Below, piece by piece: positions 1 to 4,712 of a DNA stretch of 8,035 nucleotides. Where the stretch lies: the NCBI GenBank assembly GCA_049116495.1, contig JAGDYV010000254.1, positions 1-8,035 of the forward strand. The letters are read 5' to 3'. The notes under the pieces are model-generated. The model did not search any database. It saw nothing but the letters and a program-made list of their open reading frames with translations, and was not told where the DNA came from. Made by a program: the position numbers and the translations under genes. How positions within the stretch are numbered: the first letter of the stretch is position 1; the number at the start of each line of letters is the position of its first letter. Origin of the DNA: CAJQQK01 sp049116495 (GTDB lineage Bacteria > Pseudomonadota > Alphaproteobacteria > Rhizobiales > Hyphomicrobiaceae).

Positions 1-564
1 AATGACGTGCGCAGCAGAGCCAACGCTACCGCCATTACCAATACCAATACTCGGATCGATGGGGTCGACGAAAGGATTGATGGGGTCGACGAAAGAGTCA
101 CTGAGAACACGGCGAACATCGGGTCCAACACCGGCCGCATCAAGACAAACGAAGACAATATCGAGACGAACACCGGCAACATTGCCAACAACCGGACCGA
201 TATCAACTCCAACATCGGCCGTATCACGGCAAACGAAGAAGACATCTCGATCAACTCGGCTGATATCGCAACCAACCGGGCCGGCATCGAGCAGAATACA
301 AACCGCATTAACAGCGCGTTCAACGAGATCGACGAAAATACGCAAGGCATTGCGATCGCCATCGCAATGGGCGGACTGGCGTTGCCAAGCGACAAGAGAT
401 TCGCGATCTCAGCCAGCCTTGGTTTCTATGACGACAAGACTGCGATTGCCGCCCAAGGCGCACTGCGCCTCAACGAGACGTTCACATTGAACGGTGGTGT
501 CGGCTTTGGTGTGGACGGAAACAGCAAAGTTGGCGCTCGCATCGGCATCACCGCTGCTTGGTAA
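1..564 (+). CDS. Trimeric autotransporter adhesin (YadA-like), C-terminal part; 5' end outside window
   Basis: The frame is open from base 1, so this is the last 187 residues of a longer protein; the GTG at 7 is an internal codon with no ribosome site visible. Residues about 15-110 are a coiled-coil stalk of seven-residue repeats of the type I-x-x-N-x-x-x, with Asn recurring at a core position, as in trimeric autotransporter stalks. Two adjacent heptads (RIDGVDE) are an almost exact 21-bp DNA duplication. From about residue 112 a hydrophobic helix (GIAIAIAMGGLALP, from residue 116) leads into four amphipathic beta-strand segments ending in ...RIGITAAW. This is the shape of the YadA membrane-anchor domain, including the terminal aromatic residue read by the BAM machinery. 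Known role of the family: the anchor trimerises into an outer-membrane beta-barrel that exports the stalk and adhesive head. The head and signal peptide are not in the window, so the ligand is unknown. Confidence 0.85.
   Translation, partial: NDVRSRANATAITNTNTRIDGVDERIDGVDERVTENTANIGSNTGRIKTNEDNIETNTGNIANNRTDINSNIGRITANEEDISINSADIATNRAGIEQNTNRINSAFNEIDENTQGIAIAIAMGGLALPSDKRFAISASLGFYDDKTAIAAQGALRLNETFTLNGGVGFGVDGNSKVGARIGITAAW
52..93 (+). repeat. 21-bp tandem duplication inside the adhesin stalk
   Basis: Two neighbouring 21-bp units (52-72 and 73-93) differ at only a few bases and both encode RIDGVDE. The unit equals exactly one coiled-coil heptad, so gain or loss of a unit lengthens the stalk without shifting the frame or the heptad register. 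Confidence 0.8.
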
Positions 565-592
565 TACGCCTCCATAAAATTTCACGCGTACC

Positions 593-617
593 AGCGGGCC
601 CAGTCGGGCCCGCTTCT
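593..617 (+). terminator. Rho-independent-type terminator after the adhesin
   Basis: AGCGGGCCC (593-601) pairs perfectly with GGGCCCGCT (606-614) around the 4-nt loop AGTC. It lies 29 bp past the adhesin stop codon. The T-tract is short (TTCTGTT), as is common in GC-rich alphaproteobacteria. It separates the adhesin from the next gene. Confidence 0.75.
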
Positions 618-649
618 GTTCGACCCTGACAATCAGAGGCTCTCCCGAC

Positions 650-1363
650 ATGGTACTTCTAATTGGCCTATCACGGTATCTTTGCAACCGGTCCGCCTTC
701 GCGATCTTGGGTAGCTTCGTGCTCATGAGCAGTGTTGTGCTCGTCGATAGATCGATGGCGCAACAGATTGCACAGAAAGCCGAACCCACTAAACGGGCCG
801 GCACCAGCGCGAACAAGAAGTCGAAAACCCAACTGAAACAAAATAATTCGTCAACAAAACCGAAGCCGCGCAAAAAAAGTCGAAGATTAAAAATTCCAAA
901 ACCCGAGACTTTATTGGCACTCGTACGGCTCTACCTTGTCGCGTTGGATCAAGCTATTATAGCCGACAATTTCCGGGTGCTGCACGCGATCAGCGGTCCA
1001 AATCTGACATCCAAGATGAGCGCTAGTCAGCTGGCCGGCGCTTTCCGGGATCTCCGTTCCCGACGTATCGATCTAGCCGCGGTTGTCATCACGACACCGC
1101 AGATTACAGAAAGTCCGGAGATGCTGCCGGGGAACATTCTCAACATCGTTGGTCATTTTCCGACGAGACCGGAGCGAATCAATTTTCACATGCAATTCCA
1201 ACCAACCAATCGGCAATGGCGGTTGCGCGGCATGAAAGTCACCACGAAACGTGTGAAGCAAGCCGATCCAAAAGCCAATGTTACGGCCAAGAAAACCAAA
1301 ACCTCTGTGCCGGCAAAAAAGAAACCGGCGGCTGGGAAGAAAACTAAAGCGACGAAGAACTAA
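650..1363 (+). CDS. Secreted or membrane-anchored lysine-rich protein of unknown function
   Basis: A 237-aa protein. The ATG at 650 is chosen because AGAGG lies at 635-639, 10 bases upstream, just after the adhesin terminator. Residues 16-32 are hydrophobic, preceded by Arg and followed by SMA-QQ near residues 35-39, so an export signal or N-terminal anchor is likely. Residues about 43-83 are a low-complexity Lys/Arg/Ser/Pro linker. Residues about 86-197 look like a folded domain: an amphipathic helix (LALVRLYLVALDQAI), then SGPNLTSKMSASQLAGAF, a strand-rich stretch (FPTRPERINFHMQFQP) and WRLRGMKV. I have an impression of similar unnamed alphaproteobacterial secreted proteins of the pattern 'LxxAixxxNfxvlhxlsxP ... 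fxPxxxxWrL', but cannot assign a Pfam family. The last ~40 residues are a Lys/Ala/Pro tail (AKKTK, AKKKPAAGKK). The basic tails could bind a polyanion such as LPS or peptidoglycan; that is speculation. Confidence 0.75.
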   Translation: MVLLIGLSRYLCNRSAFAILGSFVLMSSVVLVDRSMAQQIAQKAEPTKRAGTSANKKSKTQLKQNNSSTKPKPRKKSRRLKIPKPETLLALVRLYLVALDQAIIADNFRVLHAISGPNLTSKMSASQLAGAFRDLRSRRIDLAAVVITTPQITESPEMLPGNILNIVGHFPTRPERINFHMQFQPTNRQWRLRGMKVTTKRVKQADPKANVTAKKTKTSVPAKKKPAAGKKTKATKN

Positions 1364-1378
1364 CCCACCGTCGTACCC

Positions 1379-1408
1379 GCGTGCCGGAAGCAAGGTCGCC
1401 CGGCACGC
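1379..1408. terminator. Intergenic hairpin between two convergent genes
   Basis: GCGTGCCGG (1379-1387) and CCGGCACGC (1400-1408) form a perfect 9-bp inverted repeat with a 12-nt loop. It lies in the 61-bp gap between the lysine-rich gene (plus) and the SDR gene (minus). No T-tract follows on either strand, so intrinsic termination is not certain, but the position suits a bidirectional transcript end. Confidence 0.5.
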
Positions 1409-1424
1409 CAGTTCCGCCAACCCA

Positions 1425-2189
1425 TCACCCCACATACGAACCGCCATTGCAATCCAGCACGGCGCCGGACACGTACGATGCCGCCGGTGTCAGCAGCATC
1501 ATGATCATCCAGGCGACCTCCTCGGGCCGGCCCATGCGCCCGCGCGGCAGGGCAGCACCGTCGACCAGGGAGCCAGCCGTCATCGCGGTCTCGATCGGCC
1601 CCGGCGCGACGCCGTTGATCAGCACGCCGCGCCCGACCGCGTTGCGCGACAGCCAGCGGATGACAACGTGAACCGCACCTTTCGACGCCGAATAATCAAG
1701 TGGCGTCGACAGCGCCGTGCCGCCGGTGCGACCCGCAACCGAACCAATCATGACAATTGATCCGCCACCGTTCGCGGCCATGTGCTCAGTGAACGCCAAA
1801 CCTAATTCGATCGGCACACGCACGTTGACGTCCATGGTCTCGCTGAAGCGCGCGCGCAGATTGTCGGCATCCTGCAGCGGCGTGCGGCCGAGGATGCCGG
1901 CGCAATGGGCGAGGCCGTGGATCGAGCCGCCATTGGCTGCGGCGTGGCCACTCAGTTTTCCGGCAAAACCATCCTCGGTGAGATCGCCTTCAAGCGCATC
2001 GACTGTCGCGCCTTTGGCTTCGAGTTCACGCTGGACATCGCCAAGCGGCGCGCGGTCGTTGAGCAGCAATATGGCGCCGAGTTCGGCGGCTGCAAACGCG
2101 GTGGCGCGGCCGATACCGCTTGCCGCGCCGGTGACGCAGATGCGGCGGCCGGCAAGGCTCAGGGCTTCTGGGAGCGGCATAGTCGTCAT
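1425..2189 (-). CDS. SDR-family NAD(P)-dependent oxidoreductase
   Basis: A 254-aa classical short-chain dehydrogenase/reductase with one Rossmann fold. Visible motifs are the nucleotide-binding TGAASGIG (residues 20-27), an Asp at the end of beta-2 (LLLND, D45) that usually favours NAD(H) over NADP(H), D69-L70 for the adenine ring, HCAG (95-98) in place of the usual NNAG, and the catalytic set N122, S150, Y166 and K170 (YSASK). The APGPIET segment (195-201) and the C-terminal Ser-Gly...Asn-Gly-Gly-Ser are also typical. The frame stays open upstream to 2339, but those extra residues are basic, not SDR-like, and lack a ribosome site. The ATG at 2189 has AAGGG eight bases upstream, and the Rossmann motif then starts at the usual distance. 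The substrate cannot be told from sequence and no pathway genes adjoin. It is divergent from the lipoprotein gene at 2585. Confidence 0.9.
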   Translation of the reverse strand: MTTMPLPEALSLAGRRICVTGAASGIGRATAFAAAELGAILLLNDRAPLGDVQRELEAKGATVDALEGDLTEDGFAGKLSGHAAANGGSIHGLAHCAGILGRTPLQDADNLRARFSETMDVNVRVPIELGLAFTEHMAANGGGSIVMIGSVAGRTGGTALSTPLDYSASKGAVHVVIRWLSRNAVGRGVLINGVAPGPIETAMTAGSLVDGAALPRGRMGRPEEVAWMIMMLLTPAASYVSGAVLDCNGGSYVG

Positions 2190-2584
2190 GGCGAAAGCCC
2201 TTCGTGTGCAAATCGGATCCGTTGAGCCTGAACGGCTCTCGCTATGATCTCTAGAATGCACCGCATGTGACAAAAAGCAAAGCCAGTGACGTCGCGCGGA
2301 CCGACCCGGCGACCGCACCTTCTTGACGCGTTCGGCCATCTCCCGTCGTCGCGTGACGCGATGGATCAGATGCGCCGACGAAAATTAAAAATTTTGTGCC
2401 TGACTGCTTTGCCATGCAAACAGCCTGAGGCAACACGCTGCGGCACATCACTTATCGTCCTATGCCACGGCCGTTTAATCCGGTTCCGGTTAAATATTTC
2501 CAGTGTTTTTTTCATCGCCAGTTCAGACTGCGCATAGGTCGCTATGCCTATCGTCGGTGCATCCCCATTTGACGGAGCGCCCCC
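2190..2584. promoter_or_regulatory. 395-bp divergent intergenic region (SDR gene / lipoprotein gene)
   Basis: No convincing gene is present. It must carry the start signals for the SDR gene (minus) and the lipoprotein gene (plus). Two small perfect hairpins stand out: GAGCC/GGCTC with loop TGAAC at 2224-2238, and GCATAG/CTATGC with loop GTCG at 2532-2547. The second lies 26 bases before the lipoprotein ribosome site (GGAG, 2574-2577) and could be an operator or a leader hairpin. The stretch 2380-2520 contains AT-rich patches suited to promoters, but I cannot fix a -35/-10 pair. Confidence 0.4.
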
Positions 2585-2992
2585 ATGTACCGCGTACGAC
2601 TGCCTTTGATCGCCATCACCCTGCTCACTGCCGGCTGCAGCGTCCAGACGATGCCATATGCCAAGCAAACCGCCGTAGCGGTCGCTCCGACGAATAAAAT
2701 CGTCAACGTCGTCAAATCGGCGTCCGCCGACGCGCTGCCAAAGACACGCACCACCATCGGCAACTGGCGCACCGGCCAACGGCCGATCACGATCTATCGC
2801 GTCAACGACAAGACGTTCATCCGCTTGAACATTGGCAAAGGGCGCAGCGTGACCAAGCATGTCAAACCGTTCCGCCACAAGCTCGGCCCGGCTTACCGGC
2901 ACAAGTCCGAATATTGGATCATCGACGGCGACGGCGACCTGCAAAGCTGGAACAAGGGCGGATATCTGGCGGCGGCCAAACCGGCCGTCTGA
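2585..2992 (+). CDS. Small predicted lipoprotein of unknown function
   Basis: A 135-aa protein with a lipoprotein signal: Arg residues at 3 and 5, a hydrophobic run (LPLIAITLL) and the lipobox L-T-A-G-C with Cys18 as the predicted lipidated residue. The start is fixed by GGAG at 2574-2577, seven bases before ATG. After a linker rich in Ala, Thr and Lys (to about residue 60), the rest resembles a small beta-rich domain (TIYRVNDKTFIRL, SEYWIIDGDGDLQSW). I do not recognise the family. The mature protein would be periplasmic, attached to the inner or outer membrane. There is no Asp right after Cys18 (it is Ser), so inner-membrane retention is not suggested by the E. coli-type rule. It sits 89 bp from the left end of the tRNA-targeted element but has host-like composition and lies outside it. 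Confidence 0.8.
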   Translation: MYRVRLPLIAITLLTAGCSVQTMPYAKQTAVAVAPTNKIVNVVKSASADALPKTRTTIGNWRTGQRPITIYRVNDKTFIRLNIGKGRSVTKHVKPFRHKLGPAYRHKSEYWIIDGDGDLQSWNKGGYLAAAKPAV

Positions 2993-3081
2993 GCGACGAC
3001 GGTCGCCGGCGAGCATCTCAGAAGACGACCTTCAAGATGCGGTTCTATTGTCAGGGAGTTGAAAATAATCAGGGGCGGGGA

Positions 3082-3126
3082 TGGTGGAGCCAGGCGGAAT
3101 CGAACCGCCGACCTCTTGCATGCCAT
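3082..3126 (-). repeat. attL: displaced 3' half of tRNA-Ala
   Basis: This is a 45-bp exact copy of 4425-4469, in the same orientation. It contains the CCA end, acceptor 3' strand, T arm, variable loop, 3' anticodon strand and anticodon loop, and it stops there. It has no 5' half, so it is not a functional tRNA gene. It is the original host 3' end left behind after integration. Confidence 0.9.
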
Positions 3127-3135
3127 AACAGAGGT
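3111..3135. other. Recombination core with inverted arms (element-type att core)
   Basis: ACCTCT (3111-3116) and AGAGGT (3130-3135) form a perfect 6-bp inverted repeat separated by 13 bases. The centre, base 3123, is the equivalent of tRNA position 35, the middle anticodon base. The seven bases 3120-3126 are the anticodon loop. The fit to core-type integrase sites flanking a 7-bp overlap region is good but inferred. Confidence 0.55.
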
Positions 3136-3352
3136 TATCTAAACTACTGAAATCATTGACCATTTTGAATCAAACCATTTCAACGACTTACGACCTTCCT
3201 AACCCTTCATTCAGTTACGCACATTGACGTTGATTCCGCTACATTCTTTTTCTCTATACCGACCAGTCTACTGCAAAATTACTGCAAAAATCGGCCTGTT
3301 TTTTGGCTTAAAATCTATACTTGTCAAGGGTTTAGTTATACACACCTCTTGC
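3127..3352. other. AT-rich left end of the element, no gene
   Basis: No ORF with a plausible start is present here. The stretch holds the arm-site pair at 3270-3288 and a direct repeat ACCATTT at 3159-3165 and 3174-3180 (15 bp apart), which could be an excisionase or accessory-protein site. In complete islands the integrase gene commonly lies near an att end; none is seen here. Confidence 0.5.
3270..3288 (+). repeat. Left pair of ACTGCAAA repeats (candidate integrase arm sites)
   Basis: ACTGCAAA occurs at 3270-3277 and 3281-3288, an 11-bp period (about one helical turn). The same pair with the same period and orientation recurs at 4357-4375, near the other att site. Tandem, helically phased repeats at both ends of an integrated element are what arm-type sites of tyrosine integrases look like. 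Confidence 0.6.
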
Positions 3353-3383
3353 TTGTACGAAACAAGGTTTCGCGTACTATAAA
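3353..3383 (+). promoter_or_regulatory. Candidate promoter with palindromic operator for the 138-aa ORF
   Basis: A -35-like TTGTAC (3353-3358) is followed by -10 candidates TACTAT (3375-3380, 16-bp spacer) or TATAAA (3378-3383, 19-bp spacer). The spacer holds an inverted repeat, CGAAAC (3358-3363) and GTTTCG (3367-3372), with GTA/TAC flanks, so a repressor dimer could sit between the two promoter boxes. Confidence 0.4.
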
Positions 3384-3399
3384 TTTATATCAGCTAATT

Positions 3400-3443
3400 T
3401 GTTCTGTCCTGTTTCCGCTAATCACAAGAAACAGGACAGAACA
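3400..3443 (+). promoter_or_regulatory. Perfect 16-bp inverted repeat in the leader of the 138-aa ORF
   Basis: TGTTCTGTCCTGTTTC (3400-3415) is exactly complementary to GAAACAGGACAGAACA (3428-3443) around a 12-nt loop. It ends 11 bases before the ATG at 3455. No T-tract follows on either strand, so it is not an obvious terminator. The only SD-like bases near the ORF (AGGA, 3433-3436) lie inside the right arm, so folding would hide them. It could be a translational switch, a transcript-protecting hairpin, or a two-site operator at the DNA level. Confidence 0.6.
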
Positions 3444-3454
3444 CTAAACTTTAT

Positions 3455-3871
3455 ATGAACCTAGTAGATCAAGTTACCTCCCCAGAGCTGAGCAACCTTA
3501 TGCACAAGCTAGGAGTAGTAACGCGAAGCCAGTATTTCAGAGAATGGACTGGTTCCAGTCAAAACGAAATTGAACGTTGGCCAAACGATGATGGCGATTA
3601 CTGTCCCGACAACGTTGCCTGCTACACCACCACCGAGTTGGGTGAGATGTTGCCATGGCAACTGCACGTCGGAGCGCACCGCTATGAACTGGACTTGTTT
3701 AAGAACGGTGAAGAACCATCTTGCTGGTCTGTTGGGTACACCACCAAGGACGAAGAAGTCTACAAAGTGCTCGGCATGAATTACCACTTTGGCAACACAG
3801 AAGCCGACGCCCGCGCCAAGATGCTCATCTACTTGCTGGAGAACGATCTGCTCAACGTCGCCGACTTGTAA
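3455..3871 (+). CDS. Phage/mobile-element-type hypothetical protein (element cargo)
   Basis: A 138-aa acidic, soluble protein with no signal peptide or membrane segment. From about residue 55 it follows a pattern I associate with small proteins of phages and integrative elements: a Tyr-Thr-Thr-x-E-LGEMLPW segment (residues ~57-69), a central beta-rich part with Tyr/Trp (HRYELDLFKNGEEPSCWSVGY) and a C-terminal helix EADARAKMLIYLLENDL ending near residue 134. The molecular function of that type is unknown to me. The N-terminal ~50 residues (MNLVDQVTSPELSNLMHKLG...) include a helical stretch and look like an added segment. The ATG at 3455 is the first in frame, but no Shine-Dalgarno site stands at normal distance, and a 16-bp hairpin ends 11 bases upstream, so translation is probably weak or regulated. 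Met17 (3503) is an alternative start. It is the largest gene of the element. An accessory role (regulation, or interference with other phages) is conceivable but unsupported. Confidence 0.75.
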   Translation: MNLVDQVTSPELSNLMHKLGVVTRSQYFREWTGSSQNEIERWPNDDGDYCPDNVACYTTTELGEMLPWQLHVGAHRYELDLFKNGEEPSCWSVGYTTKDEEVYKVLGMNYHFGNTEADARAKMLIYLLENDLLNVADL

Positions 3872-3907
3872 TACAGAGTCATAACCGCACAGCGCAACAC
3901 ACATCAC

Positions 3908-3934
3908 TTGACAGTGTGGCCACAGCGCTACAGC
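3908..3934 (+). promoter_or_regulatory. Candidate promoter with TGTGGCCACA palindrome before the microprotein unit
   Basis: A consensus -35 box TTGACA (3908-3913) lies 36 bp past the 138-aa ORF. Immediately after it comes the perfect 10-bp palindrome TGTGGCCACA (3915-3924), followed by TACAGC (3929-3934) as a weak -10 at 15 bp spacing. A palindrome between promoter boxes suggests a repressor-controlled promoter. The -10 is poor, so the promoter call is tentative. Confidence 0.4.
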
Positions 3935-4011
3935 CGAATCACCCGCAATCGAAGCATAAGAGTTGCACGGCAAAGACCACGGTCTTCCACCGTTCCGATC
4001 CCATGGGCCGA

Positions 4012-4051
4012 CGCCTGAATGGCGCGGGCTACAGCCCGGGAAAGGAGGTGA
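4012..4051 (+). promoter_or_regulatory. Leader hairpins and extended Shine-Dalgarno of the microprotein gene
   Basis: Two short stems sit in a row: CGCC/GGCG with loop TGAAT (4012-4024) and CGGGC/GCCCG with loop TACA (4025-4038). They are followed at once by GAAAGGAGGTGA (4040-4051), which matches all 12 bases of the complement of the conserved 16S rRNA 3' end. This is one of the strongest ribosome sites possible and shows that the short ORF after it is truly translated. Confidence 0.7.
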
Positions 4052-4057
4052 ATGCCA

Positions 4058-4165
4058 ATGTGGTATCGAAAGCCGACTGTGCACGTACGCGAGTATGTGC
4101 GCCACCGGTTCGGTCGCGCGGAGCGAGTTCGCTCCCACTACCGCCGGTGGCCTAGGAGTAGCTAA
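4058..4165 (+). CDS. Arginine-rich microprotein of about 35 residues
   Basis: A short ORF beginning MWYRKPTVHVREYV and ending RRWPRSS. ATG 4058 is 9 bases after AGGAGG (4043-4048), the better spacing; ATG 4052 in the same frame would add Met-Pro but is only 3 bases away. The product is very basic (about ten Arg plus Lys and His), with aromatic residues and no membrane segment. It reads as two imperfect halves, VREYVRHRFGR and VRSHYRRWPRS, sharing V-R-x-(Y/H)-x-R. Such a peptide would be expected to bind nucleic acid or an acidic partner. Short basic proteins of this style occur on integrative elements, but I cannot name a family. The own leader, SD and downstream terminator argue that it is a real gene and not chance. 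Competing longer frames across this stretch lack ribosome sites. Confidence 0.65.
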   Translation: MWYRKPTVHVREYVRHRFGRAERVRSHYRRWPRSS

Positions 4166-4191
4166 CCTAGAGGGTCAACCTAGCTGAACTG

Positions 4192-4228
4192 GGGCACTCG
4201 ACTGGCAGGTCGGGTGCCCTTTCGTTTT
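4192..4228 (+). terminator. Rho-independent terminator of the microprotein unit
   Basis: GGGCACTCGAC (4192-4202) pairs with GTCGGGTGCCC (4209-4219), 11 bp with a single G-U, loop TGGCAG, followed by TTTCGTTTT (4220-4228). It starts 26 bases after the microprotein stop and is the clearest intrinsic terminator in the window. Confidence 0.88.
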
Positions 4229-4400
4229 AGCCACTCTCTTATAACGTCGTGTGAACGCCCCGCACATGTCAACCGACTACACTGATTCGGTTCACAAAGT
4301 GTGACTCGCAGGACTCACGCCAACCGCTTTCATCACCGCTGGCGTCTGGAATCGCTACTGCAAATCCACTGCAAAATTCTTAATCTATTTTGGGAGCTTT
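4229..4400. other. Right end of the element, no gene
   Basis: No supportable ORF is seen between the terminator and the att site. The stretch contains the right arm-site pair (4357-4375) and AT-rich DNA just before attR. Confidence 0.45.
4357..4375 (+). repeat. Right pair of ACTGCAAA repeats (candidate integrase arm sites)
   Basis: ACTGCAAA occurs at 4357-4364 and 4368-4375, again an 11-bp period and the same orientation as the left pair. It ends 49 bp before the attR repeat. The left pair begins 143 bp inside attL, so the two arms of the reconstructed attP would be asymmetric, as in lambda-like att sites. Confidence 0.6.
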
Positions 4401-4424
4401 AGGGGGCTAACCCCTTGATTTTAT
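4401..4424 (+). terminator. Small hairpin between element and tRNA-Ala
   Basis: AGGGG (4401-4405) pairs with CCCCT (4411-4415) around a 5-nt loop, followed on the plus strand by TGATTTTATT. In the plus direction it would stop element transcripts from running antisense into the tRNA gene. On the minus strand it lies ten bases past the tRNA CCA end and may mark the end of the precursor, although no T-tract follows on that side. Confidence 0.45.
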
Positions 4425-4500
<76 letters not shown>

Positions 4501-4510
4501 ATCCTCCAAA

Positions 4511-4557
4511 CTTCGAAGCGAAATACGTCCGTGTGGGTCGGCGTCAGCTTCGAAGCG
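4511..4557 (-). promoter_or_regulatory. Candidate tRNA-Ala promoter bracketed by direct repeats
   Basis: On the minus strand CTGACG (plus 4542-4547) and TATTTC (plus 4520-4525) are spaced 16 bp and lie 19 bases before tRNA position 1. The 10-bp repeat CTTCGAAGCG, containing the palindrome TTCGAA, occurs at 4511-4520 and 4548-4557, one copy on each outer edge of these boxes. Confidence 0.4.
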
Positions 4558-4696
4558 GAAAAAATTCAGTAGGCTCTTCCGGCGGAAAGTTCAAGCCCAA
4601 AATTGCTTCTGGCACGCTCGGCAAGGGTGTCCCGCGCACGGTCCGATGCGCCGCCATGGTGGCAGCGACAGCCTGGCCGGAAAAACCCAACCTGGC

Positions 4697-4712
4697 GCTG
4701 ATCCGGATCAGC
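4697..4712 (-). terminator. Palindrome over the stop codon of the FYDLN protein gene
   Basis: GCTGATCCGGATCAGC is a perfect 16-bp palindrome that can fold as a 6-bp stem with a CCGG loop. It includes the stop codon (4708-4710). On the minus strand it is followed after about ten bases by GGGTTTTT. It may act as the transcript end, though the gap to the T-run is long for an intrinsic terminator. Confidence 0.4.

Noticed and set aside
52..93. CRISPR or VNTR array
   Set aside because: Only two contiguous units with no spacers, in frame within a coiled-coil coding region.
1717..2247. Long plus-strand frames opposite the SDR gene
   Set aside because: They are antisense shadows of a gene with clear SDR motifs, with no ribosome site or recognisable protein features.
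2190..2339. N-terminal extension of the SDR gene
   Set aside because: The frame is open but encodes basic, non-family sequence without a ribosome site; ATG 2189 has one and gives the normal SDR length.
3082..3126. A second tRNA-Ala gene
   Set aside because: Only the 3' half is present; there is no D arm or 5' acceptor strand before the anticodon loop, so it is an att duplication.
3400..3443. Intrinsic terminator at the 16-bp inverted repeat
   Set aside because: No T-tract follows the stem on either strand.
3509..4187. Other frames of 70-210 residues inside the element (both strands)
   Set aside because: They overlap the 138-aa ORF or the microprotein unit, lack ribosome sites, and look like random translation.
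3127..4424. Integrase, excisionase or toxin-antitoxin pair in the element
   Set aside because: No frame shows the R-H-R-Y pattern of a tyrosine recombinase, a helix-turn-helix excisionase, or a paired short-gene operon.
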